Source of the DNA: Helopsaltes ochotensis
Taxonomy: Eukaryota; Chordata; Aves; Passeriformes; Locustellidae
NCBI GenBank assembly: GCA_013400155.1
Contig: VXBM01000042.1
Coordinates: 2,028,127 to 2,092,126, forward strand
DNA length: 64,000 bases
Reading direction: 5' to 3'
The notes below the pieces were generated by a model. That model ran no database searches and was not told the origin of the DNA. It saw only the letters and a program-made list of their open reading frames with translations. This document shows, one piece after another, positions 45,746-56,979 of this stretch. The position numbers and the translations under genes are program-made. Within the stretch, counting starts at the first letter, position 1, and every line of letters begins with the position of its first letter.

Positions 45746-48700
45746 ATGAAAATATTCAGTGAAATGTCACATTTTAATGTAAGGACATAAGAACCTGATG
45801 ATGTGTGTGCTGGATAATGACAATAGTCAAAGCAGCCCAGAATTCTGTGCAACTCCAACACTAGCTTAAAAATTAGTTCCCAAGGAACAGAACAAACCCA
45901 AACATGGCTGCCACAGAGGAATATTCTTTCAGACAGCTTCAGTCTCCAGTGATACCTGAGCTGTCAGTGGTATCTTTGTGTTTAGGTACACTCAATGGAT
46001 TTTGCTCCCATGAATTGGCCTGGTTACTTTTTGGACACATACATCTTCAAAAAACCTCTTCCACAGCCCAAGGGCACGGTGTGTGAAAAGCCACCTCCTT
46101 TGGCTTATTTGAAAATATAGAAAGGAACAAATACCAAAAGTTGCTACATTTATTTGTGCCTGAATGCCAAGGAAGAGATGCTGGCTAATAGTCTCTACCC
46201 AGCTTTCTACTGTGCAAACTCTAGATTTCTCTCTAACAGGATGAGGGAGCAACTTGGAAGAACAAAAATGATAAAATTTCCTGGTCAAGATACAGACAGT
46301 TAAACAAAGAGAAGAAAAAAATATTCAAATGATGCAAAGACTCATCACCAGAAGGCTCATTATCACACAGTCTCTGAACAATAGCTGCATTGGAGAGACA
46401 ATTCCCCAGTTTTCATTGCCAAGTATGATGTTAGACATGGGTTATCTCTTTGGTCAGTTTGGGTTGGTTGTCCCAGCTGTGTCCACTCCCAATCCTTTGT
46501 AATCACCCTGCCTACTACTTGGGTTGGGGACAGAGGGAGCAACCAAGAAAGCCTCAGTGCTGTGCAAGCATTGTTCAGCAGTAGCTAAAACACTGGTGTG
46601 TCCTCAATACTGTCACAAATTAAATCACAGCACCACACCAGCTGCTGTGAGGGAACCAGACCAGTTTGCCTGAGCAGGCTGTGAATACACTTGAAGGGGC
46701 TGTTCTGGGGAGAAAAAAGTGTCTGTTTTCTCACAGACCTAATCTGGAGGACAACAGAAGCAAGTTAATTAAGTGCATGTCCCAGATTAAAGGCTATGTG
46801 TAGACACAGGATGGAATCCCAGGAGCTGGCCCATACATGCCACTAGGCAGGCCCAGCAAAGCAACAGCCTCCAGAAGGCATTCAAAGGAAAGCCTGGAAT
46901 TTGGAAGACTGGTGCATACAGCAGCATCCCACCCTGTCAATTTGAGTGTGAATTTGCAGGTGGAGCTATAGAATGGTGCCAGTTTGTAATAAGACCAAAG
47001 GCCCCAGCGTCTGCTTTCCTATCACACTGAAAGAAGAAAGCTTGGAAGAAAGCAGAGTCTTTTAGGTGCTTCCTGTGAATGTGAACTATATCAGGATGGG
47101 TCTTTCAGACCTAGATAAGCTTTTCATGCTCAAATAGGCTTTCACACTCAAATAATCCCTGTCTTTCTGTCATCAGAGGTGACCCAAGACCTTTGGCAGT
47201 TAAATCTCTTCCCAGTTAAACTCATGGATCCCTCCAAGCAGCTCTGGCTTTATTCCCAACACCATTTTGAAACCTTTCAGGGATTATGTGAGTAATTAGA
47301 TAAATAATAAATAAGCCATGTCTGGATGTGGGATGATGCTGCAAGCAAAGCCCTGCTTTTCCAGTGCATTTGGCTTCACAGCAGTTGTTCACCCTCAGGG
47401 CTGCCAATAGCGGAATGCAAGGCACTTTATCTACAAAAGTAAAGGAAAAGAAAAAGCCAACTAGAGTTTTTCCTTTATGACGATAACACTGACTGTTTTC
47501 AGCAGTATAATCATCCCTCCAAAGCCTAGAATGTTCCTTTCAATTTTACTCATCTGCCCACTTCTGGTTTTAAATACCTTGGTGTGCAGTATTCAAAGTA
47601 ATGCCTATTGTACTAGAATTTGCAGAATTTGTTGCTGATAAAAAATCCCATTAGGACCAGGAGAAATGAGCAGGGAATTAGAGTAATCTGCCTCAAAACA
47701 GATCCTTAGCAGACAGATATGTGAATCTGTATGTCTCCAGAGCCTTCCCTTGTAGTCAGGCAAAACAAACTTCTCCAGTGACTGACTCATTTCACAAAAA
47801 TAAACTCATAAGCAAAGTGAGATGACCTATTCTCTGGAAGTATCAGTATTTCCCCACTAACAGGGGAGACTGTCAGCTCATTTGTACACCCACCTTTTTA
47901 ATATCTATATTTAGGCAGGACATGTTTCTTTCCTCACTGCTGTAGAATCTGCTAGTACTCAGCTAACTGGGCTAAAGATAAAATCTGCCCATCTTTAAAC
48001 CCCATTTTGACAACTCAGTAGAGAACAAAGTGTGGTGTTTACAGTATGTCTGGCTATTTTTGCACACATGAACACTCAAAAACTGATTGAACAAATGTGG
48101 ACTCAAGTTCTAAGCCAAGGAGTTCATGCAGGAAGACAAATTACTTTCCATTGCCATTACGAGGGAGACAAGGAAGAGATTAGGATACATATATATTCTT
48201 ATGTATAGGATATATATCCTTATATATGGGATATATAAGGATATATACAATTATATGCATTTTAACACATCCAGCATCACAGCATCTAAGGGGTCAGTAT
48301 CCTTTTGGCTGTGTCAAAAGATGGAATGGGATGGGAAGAGTCTCGGCAGGTGGCAGAGCCTGTTCCTCTGACTGAAATGGTTCCTGAAGTGGTTGTTGGG
48401 GTGGGATGCCACTAATCTGACATTAGGTGTCTGAAAATCTGGATGAACTCCCTCTCTAGTGTGTAAAGAGAAACAGGCACTGCCAGAGGACACTGACACC
48501 AATTTAATGCTCATCCATTGTCAGTAGGTGCTTTGCAGAGACCCAGGTGTCTCAAGCAAGGAGCAGGAGAGTGGTCAGACTGTGACCAGAGCCTAGGGGT
48601 GATGGGCGAGGGCTCTTCTGTGGGGCAAGACCTATCCAGGGAGCATAGCAATGAGGATTTCTCTCCCCTGCTAGGGGTCTGAGGCTGTAACACGTAAACT

Positions 48701-48805
48701 TCTCAAAAACAGAGAGGAAGGTGGAAGGGGGAGGAGGGAGAATAAAAAAGAGAAAGGTGTTTCAAACAGAACTGTCCAGAGAGATTTTGCTACAGAGAAC
48801 TCATA
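45746..48805. other. intergenic, nothing recognised
   Basis: No gene or clear mobile element. AT-rich palindromic sequence lies at 48185-48250: a 14-bp palindrome at 48207-48220, and 10-bp arms at 48218-48227 and 48231-48240 around ggg. Confidence 0.4.
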
Positions 48806-48940
48806 CTGAGATTAGCTCAACTGATTAGAGCATGGTGCTAATAATGTCAAGGTTGTGCGTTTGATCCCTGTAGGGGCTATTCACTTAAGAGTTGGACTAG
48901 ATGATCCTTGTTGGTCCCTTCCAATGCTGAATATTCTGTG
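48806..48940 (+). mobile_element. tRNA-Ile-derived SINE with CR1-like tail (TguSINE1-like)
   Basis: The 5' part (48806 to about 48880) aligns with a tRNA-Ile(AAT): box A TAGCTCAACTG at 48813-48823, anticodon loop gctaataat, and a decayed box B (gcgtttgatccc). The 3' part reads agttggactagatgatcctt, then ggtcccttccaatgctga, and ends in attctgtg, a CR1 3' tail. A tRNA-Ile head joined to a CR1 tail is the structure of the passerine SINE TguSINE1, which supports a passerine source. It lies about 540 bases upstream of the P450 start codon. Confidence 0.85.
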
Positions 48941-49407
48941 TTTGACACGTTTCATTTTTCTTGCCAGCATTATCCACAGCATTGTCTCTGAGCACCAGTT
49001 TCATGGACCAGAGATACACAGAGATAACAAATCATCTTCTGCAGATTCTCATTCAGGATTACTTTAAGAGTAATGTCATGTCTCTTTCTAATTACACAGA
49101 GACTTCCTAAGGTAGTGAAAGCTATTTCTTTTTTTTATGCCACTAACACTTCCACTCCCCCTCTTAAGGTACAGTTTTTACTGTCTTCTTTTCTCTACAC
49201 ATGTTCTCATTCCTTGTTTATTTGTTTTCCTACCAGGGCTTTGCCAGGTCTTAATTACCATTGCTTTAGGACTATTACATAACTCACAATGTCAGGTTTA
49301 GTAACATTCATTCTTATCATGAGCAGATTAATAAGTAAACTCATATCTCAACAGGAATGGGAAAGCACTATTGGCTAATTTCAATCATGTGCTTTGGCAC
49401 CACAGCA
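48941..49407 (+). promoter_or_regulatory. proximal upstream region of the CYP2 gene
   Basis: This stretch lies between the SINE and the TATA box. It contains no recognised coding sequence. I could not identify specific receptor or HNF sites with confidence. Confidence 0.35.
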
Positions 49408-49416
49408 TATAAATAA
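49408..49416 (+). promoter_or_regulatory. TATA box of the CYP2 gene
   Basis: TATAAATAA lies 72 bases before the start codon at 49480, so transcription should begin near 49435-49440 with a 5' UTR of about 40-45 bases. TATA-driven promoters with short 5' UTRs are usual for inducible liver CYP2 genes. An ATG at 49419 lies before the expected start site and is probably not transcribed. Confidence 0.65.
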
Positions 49417-49479
49417 GCATGGATTTACAGGTCCAGCATCAGGCTTTTCTGACACTTGGCTTCTCTTCCTCAGCCCACC

Positions 49480-49656
49480 ATGGAGGTCCTGGGAGGGACC
49501 ACTATTTTCTTGCTCGTATGCATCTCATGCCTTCTCTTTGCCACATGGAGAAGCAGATCTCAAAAAGGGAAGGAGCCTCCTGGTCCCACTCCATTCCCCA
49601 TTATTGGCAACCTGCTCCAGATAAACCCATGGAATTTGCCTGAAAGCCTGAAAAAG
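49480..49656 (+). CDS. CYP2H1-like: CYP2 exon 1
   Basis: 177 bases, residues 1-59. Signal anchor, then SRSQKGKEPPGPTPFPIIGN, the basic stop-transfer and proline hinge. Ends in phase 0 at donor GTAAGG. Confidence 0.95.
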
Positions 49657-52600
49657 GTAAGGGACTGTCTTATTTTTTCCTATGTTGTCTTCATGGCATA
49701 TAAAACAAAGTCCAGTCCTGCCGGTCTCATCTAAATTCACAAGCTTAATTTACATTGACCAAATGTTAGATTCAAACAGACACAAAAGGCTTCCCAGATA
49801 TAGATGCTTATTAAGTCCATATATCACAATAATCTATTGCATTTCTATAACTATATATTATAGAGGTCTGTGTGTATATATATATATATTTACACATCTA
49901 TATATTTTAAGCCAGTGTATATATTTGCAATGAGCATACTGAAATGAGTTCTCTGCTGACCTCACAATTTGTACCATAGTACTACAATTTTCAGTGGATT
50001 TGCAATGAAAGCACTGATGCTGTTGCAGTATAATCCTTCTGTTCTCACCATGTTGGCAACACAGCCTGCCCCTTTTTGGGGGGAGAACCTGGCTCTATTT
50101 TGCTGCTCTGCTCCCTAGCAGATACATAGGATCTTTTGGGAGTGGAAGAAGCGAGCACAGAAATTTAAGTAAAGATGTCTGGAGGTGAATTGTGCTGTCC
50201 ATTCCCTCCCCTGACTAATGCCACCTATCTGGCAAAAACACCCCTTTGAGAGAGAGTTTTACTGGTTTTGGTCAAAACCCTTTAGGCATTTGCTTCCATA
50301 TTGTGTATATAATGGATTTTAGAGCTCATGCAAATTGTTATCCACTATGCCCTTCACAAAGATATTCTGAAATGTTTTGACAGCCCTGTGAAGGGCTATT
50401 TTCTTTTCTCAGATTTTGACTGGATACTCGCCATTTCCATTCTTATTCCCTATTTCTTGTACGATTCCCCCTTCCCTTGTCTGTAACTCATTATTGAAAG
50501 ATCTCTGCATTGTTGTTAATCAGTGTCATGTCTCAACAGTGCTAGGACAATGACACATCACCTCTCAGGCCTCTTTGCTACAAACATCACATGATTATCA
50601 TTCATGTTGATATGTTGCTCTTTGTGCTCACCTTTCCTACAGCTCAGTGAGAAGTATGGTCCTGTCTTCACGGTACATTTGGGCCCACAAAAGGTTGTGG
50701 TGCTGTATGGCTATGATGTTGTAAAAGAAGCTCTGGTTGATCAAGGAGATGACTTCAGTGGAAGAGGCACTCTACCACTGATTAAAAAACTCTTCCAAGG
50801 CACAGGTACGTGCTTGGTAATGCCAGCAAGCAAAACAGATGCTTTTTGAGGTACAGAAACACAGCTGAGAGAGCAGTGCAGGGGGGAACAGTAAACTTTA
50901 TTTACTACTTTTATGCAGACAAATTAGCAATTAAAGACCAAAAACCCAGCTCATTATTTGGACCCTTGAGCAAACTAGTCCCCTGGAGAATAACCCTTTG
51001 AGAGACGGTTTAAAGTCTCAGGATGGCTTCACTGTGTGCCTTTTCATTTCCAGTGTGCTTCAAGCTCTGGCTAAAATTTTGTACATTAAATGTGCCTCTA
51101 AGGTCTTACATTCATTCTCCCATTTCTGAAAATATTCTGAATATACACACAACTAAGGAACCAGCAAAAGGAAAGTCCACAGCATAACAAAGATAATACA
51201 GGCTGACCCAGTAAGGGCCACAATCCAGATTAGGTCATGAGATTATTCACCAGGTCAGTCTCTGATATGACATTTACAGCATGTATTCTATGGTATTTTA
51301 TATATAGTGCAGTACCAATGTCAATAATTATATGTTCTACCAAGATGCACAGCAGAACATTTGAGTGGTTATGTCTTGTGCCCAAGACCAATTTAGCATT
51401 ACTTCTTCCTTCCTATCATAGTTTTTCTTATCCTGGGAATAAAATCAGTTGTATTCAAGTGCTGTGACAGATGGATCAAATTTATTACCTTCAGAATTGC
51501 AGAGAAGTTACAGTTTTGGGCAGATACCAATGGCAGTGTAACTCCAGAGAGGTGTCTTTGCATGCTGAATAGTTACTGTGTAGTTCCCATTAAAGGCAAA
51601 CAACCCTGCTTCATCGTGAAGGTCTATTTTTCCTCTCTGTGTCAGGCATTGTGACCAGCAATGGGGAGACCTGGAAGCAGCTGAGACGATTTGCAATCAC
51701 CACCCTGCGGGATTTTGGGATGGGGAAAAAGGGCATTGAGGAGCGAATCCAGGAGGAAGCTCATTTTCTGCTGGAGAGGCTCAAGAACACACATGGTATG
51801 ATAAGGACTTTGTGCCTGCCGAGACACTGTGCATATCTGCAATGTGACAATGAGGGGTGTAGGGCTGCTTCACAAAATCACATACACAAACAGCGTATGA
51901 CAATTGCCGTTTCTGCTCCCTGCCTCTGTTGGCAAAGTTATCAGTCCTGGCAGTAGGTCAATCAAAGGCACTGTGACAGTATGGAGGATAAAAGTAGGAG
52001 AAGCTTGGAAAGTGCCTTTTAACCTATTCTGCTTGATGAACCAGACAGGAAGTGGCAAAAGAATGGCTTTGCCACGGAGCCATAGGGTTTGATGGAATTC
52101 AGCCATGGAGAAAGTGCTGGATGCTGTCAAGTAACTAAGTATGCTCTTCTTCACCTTGTCTCCTGCAGCTCTATGTAAACAGATCTTCAAGAAGTAGGTG
52201 ACCAGAGAACTCATTTGCAGATATTTGGGGTTGGGTTCAGTCCATCTGAACATTAGACAATACGTCCCAGTATTGGTGGAGCTGTCCAATGGGAACAGGG
52301 ATATAAGCTGCATCTGAGGGCAGGGTATAAGGTTACCCACCTGGTTTCAACCTGTAAATGTGTTTTCTGGTAGTATATAAGTCAGTGTTACTTCTAAGTG
52401 TGTCCCCTGATGATGGCACAGTACCAGCCTGGACCCCAGGCTTCCTTTTCATTGCCAGCCCTCAATGTGTGCCTATTCTGCAATGGGGGAAAAGCAGATG
52501 GATCTAAAAGAATGACTAAGCATCACTGTTTTCCATGAGCCACTAGAAAATTCAGTCTGGCGTCTCAGATGAACATTTATTTTATAAATCAGAGAAAACA

Positions 52601-55600
52601 CTCTCACCTGCATTGCTTTTTTCTTTTGACTATCACAGTAGTATTTCTTACGCCATTATGCAAGCCTCGAAATCTGGTTCACCTTGTGACAGCATCTTTA
52701 CTGTGTATTAAAAAGTTTTATAAGCAAGATATATACAAGCAAAAAGTATAAATCCATTATTTAATGCAATTAATAAATAGTTATGACTAATATCTTTTAC
52801 ATTATAGCATTATAGTATTACTATACTTTATACTATTACCACCTCTGAAACATACGCTGAGTCTTCAATGCCTATGGAGTCACCAGTCAAGCAGAGAATT
52901 GGTGCTATTGCTCCTTGGAATAGTGTGCTACCAAGTTGACATTTTCTCACTCTGTGGTTTTCTTTCAGGATTTTATACCTTTTCATGTTATTGTTTCTCA
53001 TCTTGAGACCTTGAGATGCACCCTATCACTGTCTGTAATTATAGCTTTCCTTTCTTTCTTGGGTCTTTCTTTTGCTCACACCATAATTCTCTTCACAGGG
53101 GTTATGCAGCTGTGCTATCAAACCTAGACTTTGATCACAGGCATTTGAACCCTAATGAGAGGGCTATATAACTGAGGTTACGCTAATAAAATTAAAAAGG
53201 AGAGCGCAATAATCTAAAGACATGGTTCAGGCAAAGTCCCTATGGTTTCACTGGGATTCTGTATGAATGTTTAGGCTGTTTCTAATAAACAGACCATAAG
53301 ACAGACAGGCATGTGCTAGCTGAACAGGAACTAAGGTGCTCAGAGCAGTGTTCTGCTGAGAACAAGACAAAAGAGATACTTAAACCATCTTAGGAGTGAA
53401 ATTAGCTCACTTCAAGAAGAGAAGAATAAATTTGATAAGCTCTTCACTGTCCTTTCAAAGGAGTGCAAAATTCTGGATCTCAAAAGAATGTGAAACTACC
53501 CTGTAGTGTCAGAGGAGGGGATGATCCGTTAAATACTGAAGGTACCATTTTTTTGGTGGTTGTTGCAGAGCGACCCCTCAACCCTGGCAATTTCCTAATC
53601 CATGCTGTTTCCAACATCATCTGCTCCATTGTCTTTGGGGATCGGTTTGACTACGAGGACAAGAAATTTTTAAATTTAATTGATTGGATAGAGGAAAACA
53701 ACCAGCTCCAGGCCTCTATACAAACACAGGTATGTGTGGTTTTAATATATTTGACAATAAAATCCTGAGTAAGAAAGACCTACTGTTCCAAAAGTTTAAC
53801 TGCCCCATTTTCATAGTTACAATCAGGGGAACATTTTATTTTATCTACATTAATCAGAATATGCTTTTTCATCCCTTTATTTTTACAGATATATAATTTC
53901 TTCCCAACTGTCATGGATTATTTACCTGGACCTCATCAACAACTGATAAAAAATTTTGAAAAAGTTGATAAATTTACAACAGATATTGTAATGGAACACC
54001 AGAAAACCCTGGATCCCACTTGTCCTCGAGATTTTATTGATGCTTTTCTTAATAAAATGGAACAGGTACAGTAAGGGTAGAGATTTATTGGATTATATGG
54101 AAATCACTGCTTGAATCACATCTTTTTACTTATGATGGGGAATTGGATTTTTGCAAACACAGAGGGATATTTGCTCTTCTTGACACATTGACTTCATTTT
54201 ACCCTCTCCATTTTCTTATCAAGGATTTTTAAACACAGAATTAACACTATGAGCCAAAGTGACAAAAGCTGAAGACCAATCTAGTTAATATAATTCAATA
54301 CTTTTTCCATATTAAAAAAGGTTCATAATATTATTCAGTAAACCTACCATAAATGCTGGTGGTCTGGAGAGTGAGTGCCATATTTTCCAAAAAACCTTGG
54401 ATGTGTTCATAAACCTACATTATGGGTACAGGATATTACTTTTTAAGCAGACTTCTTGGCTTTGTCATTCAAAACCTTCTGCCAAATCTTCCTGCAGGAG
54501 AAAGGGAATGATGACACAAAATTCACCGTTGAGACCTTGAGCAGAACCACACTTGACTTGTTCCTTGCAGGAACAGGGACCACAAGCATCACACTGAGAT
54601 TTGCAGTTCTGATTCTCCATAAATACCCAGAGATAGTAGGTAATGGAAATAAATACTTTAAAACTTTTTAATAGGTTGTGGGATCAGTTTGGACAATTGC
54701 TGTCACAATTCCTGCCACATGTGGCAATAGTCCCCTGACTAAGGAAATATGCGTTTGCAGTGTGGAAATGTGTATAAGTCTTAGTAGTCTTCAGGGGAAG
54801 CAGACATTAGTAGTAAGTATATTCATATATTCCTGGCATGCTAAAAGCAAATTTTGTTGTAAATATGGAGAGAGGTTTAGACAAACAGATGGGGGACTTG
54901 TTCATTCAACATTTACTGATTCCTTAACAGAGAAAATGCAAAAGGAGATTGATTCCGTGATTGGCCGAGACCGAAGCCCTCGCATGTCGGATCGGAGCCA
55001 GATGCCCTTTACAGATGCTGTGATCCACGAAATCCAGAGATACATTGATTTCCTTCCTATTAATGTCCCACATGCTGTAATAAGAGACACCAAGTTCAGA
55101 GACTATTTTATTCCCAAGGTCTGTTCCACTATGTCTGAGAAAGGTTGTAATCTCTAGAAAACGATGAGTTTTGTTCTTTGTATTTTATTTCTTTTCAAAA
55201 GCATTGAAATGTGATACTGAATGGAATTTTTTTTTTGGACGGGGTTGCGGAAGTTATTAAGTCCAACCCTTTTTATTAGGAAAAAAAAAACTCTTTCATC
55301 CTCTGTATGAAGAGGGAGATATCCCTATTTTTTTTCACATCTATGTAAGTTGTAATTTATTTGGAAGCAATATTAAATACTCTAAACAGATTAACTATTA
55401 AAATTCACTAAAAAACATCTTTGCCCTACCAATGGCATATATTTTCACGCATTAAATGTTCATTTAAAATTGGTTAAACTTTGACTAACCTTTTACTTAG
55501 CTCTAGGAACTTCTAAGTGCCTCCTTGCTTTAGCATATCTCCATTGTACCTTTCTTTTTTGTTAATTCAGGACACTATGATATTCCCTATGCTGAGTTCT

Positions 55601-56363
55601 GTCCTACATGATAGCAAGGAATTTACAAATCCAGAAAAATTTGACCCAGGACATTTCTTGAACGAAAATGGTACCTTTAAAAAGAGTGACTACTTCCTGC
55701 CATTTTCTACAGGTAAGACCTCTTGCTTTTTCAGATCCTAGACCACCCTCTCCCGAAATCTCTCTGAAGATTACACGGCTCCATCACCATTGTCCGTACA
55801 GTGATGTCAGGTGACATCTGCTAGAGTCACTTCTGGGTAGCTCTAACCCCTGTGCTAGAATTCCAGTTAGCAAACACAAAAATTCCTCTAGTGCCTTCTA
55901 CAAGATGTTTGAAGTGGGACTCAGCCATGCAACTTGTCTGTCAAACGTACCATGAAACTACAGCAGAATATGAGCAACCAGAGTCTTCAAACTGCCTTCA
56001 CACACTGATGCTCTCGTTGTTCTAGACCTTTAGTTCCTAGTTTAATTCATGCTTCCCCAAAATACTGCAGTGCTGCCTGTGCATTCTGAGATGTCTGAAC
56101 TTCTATGGAACTGTGGCTAAAATCAGTTATCAGAAAAATACTCCACCGTCCTTCCACTACCTTTTTTTTTTTTGCTTGTAGGAAAACGCGTCTGTGCAGG
56201 AGAAGGTCTGGCCCGGATGGAGATATTCATATTTTTAACATCCATCCTGCAGAACTTTACTTTGAAGCCTACTAAGGATCACAAAGACATTGACATTACC
56301 CCAGTAATCACCAGTCTGGCAAATATGCCCCAAGACTATGAGGTCTCTTTTGTTCCACGTTAG
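49480..56363 (+). CDS. CYP2H1-like: cytochrome P450 family 2, CYP2C/CYP2H-like, complete
   Basis: ER-bound monooxygenase that takes electrons from P450 reductase; CYP2C/2H enzymes oxidise drugs, steroids and fatty acids. Nine exons: 49480-49656, 50643-50805, 51646-51795, 53569-53729, 53889-54065, 54498-54639, 54931-55118, 55571-55712, 56182-56363. All introns are GT-AG, the frame is continuous and the product is 493 residues. Exon sizes 163, 150, 161, 177, 142, 188, 142 and 182 for exons 2-9 are the standard CYP2 set. Visible features: N-terminal membrane anchor (TTIFLLVCISCLLFATW) with basic stop-transfer, PPGP hinge, C-helix WKQLR (Trp123, Arg127), ExxR as EIQR (Glu357, Arg360), and heme loop FSTGKRVCAG with Cys438. 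The start ATG has a strong Kozak context (cccaccATGG). The I-helix motif is AGTGTTS, with Gly303 where most CYP2 enzymes have Glu. Overall resemblance is greatest to chicken CYP2H1/CYP2C23, as I remember that sequence. The exact subfamily member is not certain. Confidence 0.95.
50643..50805 (+). CDS. CYP2H1-like: CYP2 exon 2
   Basis: 163 bases, residues 60-114: LSEKYGPVFTVHLGPQKVVV and GYDVVKEALVDQGDDFSGRG, the helix A to B' region. Acceptor tttcctacag, donor GTACGT. Confidence 0.95.
51646..51795 (+). CDS. CYP2H1-like: CYP2 exon 3
   Basis: 150 bases, residues 114-164. Contains helix C WKQLRRF, whose Trp and Arg contact the heme propionates, and TLRDFGMGKKGIEERIQEEA. Acceptor ctgtgtcag, donor GTATGA. 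Confidence 0.95.
53569..53729 (+). CDS. CYP2H1-like: CYP2 exon 4
   Basis: 161 bases, residues 164-217: HAVSNIICSIVFGDRFDYED, the conserved helix E/F region. Acceptor ggttgttgcag, donor GTATGT. Confidence 0.95.
53889..54065 (+). CDS. CYP2H1-like: CYP2 exon 5
   Basis: 177 bases, residues 218-276, phase 0 on both sides: IYNFFPTVMDYLPGPHQQ, then PRDFIDAFLNKMEQ. Acceptor tatttttacag, donor GTACAG. Confidence 0.95.
54498..54639 (+). CDS. CYP2H1-like: CYP2 exon 6 (I-helix)
   Basis: 142 bases, residues 277-324. Encodes the distal I-helix TTLDLFLAGTGTTSITLRF. The oxygen-activation motif A/G-G-x-D/E-T reads A-G-T-G-T, so the acidic residue is glycine (codon GGG at 54576-54578). Acceptor cttcctgcag, donor GTAATG. 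Confidence 0.95.
54931..55118 (+). CDS. CYP2H1-like: CYP2 exon 7 (ExxR)
   Basis: 188 bases, residues 324-386: KEIDSVIGRDRSPRMSDRSQ, then the K-helix AVIHEIQRYIDFLP with the ExxR pair Glu357/Arg360. Acceptor ttccttaacag, donor GTCTGT. Confidence 0.95.
55571..55712 (+). CDS. CYP2H1-like: CYP2 exon 8
   Basis: 142 bases, residues 387-434. Contains the PERF-type motif NPEKFDPGHFL and the start of the heme loop (FLPFSTG). Acceptor gttaattcag, donor GTAAGA. Confidence 0.95.
56182..56363 (+). CDS. CYP2H1-like: CYP2 exon 9 (heme cysteine)
   Basis: 182 bases, residues 434-493, TAG at 56361-56363. GKRVCAGEGLARMEIFIFLT contains the thiolate ligand Cys438. The C-terminus is SLANMPQDYEVSFVPR. The acceptor is preceded by a long T tract (56162-56173). 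Confidence 0.95.
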
Positions 56364-56973
56364 CCAAGTGAAGACGGTTTCCAGCTCCCACACTCATGAG
56401 TGCTCTGGTTGAATGACAGTCATTCCCCCATCTGTTAAGAATGAAACACTCAGACCATTTGTTAGATACTTTATGGAGAGAAGAGTGCTTAGAAAATTGT
56501 ATGGTGCTTTTATAACCACCACAGCCAGCTCTTAACACAGTAAGCAATTACACAGGGAAAGTCACAACTCCCTGTGCAAAATCACACAGATTCCTCTCTG
56601 CATCTACCTCATCCAGCTCTAGTTCCTGTCTGGCTCCTGACGTTCCAGGCTGTCTGCACTAGTTCTCTGAGAGCCCTGCTGCCGCTGTCCCTATCACCTG
56701 AGAGGGTTCAGCAGGAACTGATGCTTGTACTCCAGGGTTTTTACAAACTCTGCTTTGAAGTACCTCTCCCTGTACTTCCAGTTTGTTTGTAATCTATTTG
56801 TAAAGGCAAACATAAAACACTGAGGTTTTTTGTGTTAGATAATGATCATCTATTGTATTCTTGCCCCAATACTGTCTACTGTGGTGGGGATAGAGTTTAT
56901 CAATGACTGGGCAGATGGGTCATCCTCTGTGTGATTGCAATGAGTGTTTGTGAAATTACAATTTGTACCACAA

Positions 56974-56979
56974 AATAAA
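56974..56979 (+). terminator. CYP2H1-like: CYP2 poly(A) signal
   Basis: AATAAA about 610 bases after the stop codon, the first clear hexamer downstream. It predicts a 3' UTR of about 0.63 kb. Confidence 0.6.

Noticed and set aside
48806..48880. A functional tRNA-Ile gene
   Set aside because: The acceptor stem does not pair, box B is decayed, and a CR1 tail follows directly, so it is a SINE head.
28523..49407. MARCHF8 or another human ALOX5 neighbour
   Set aside because: I looked for RING-CH-like cysteine patterns and other recognisable exons on both strands and saw none.
49408..49480. Upstream open frame starting at the ATG at 49419
   Set aside because: The ATG lies before the transcription start expected from the TATA box.
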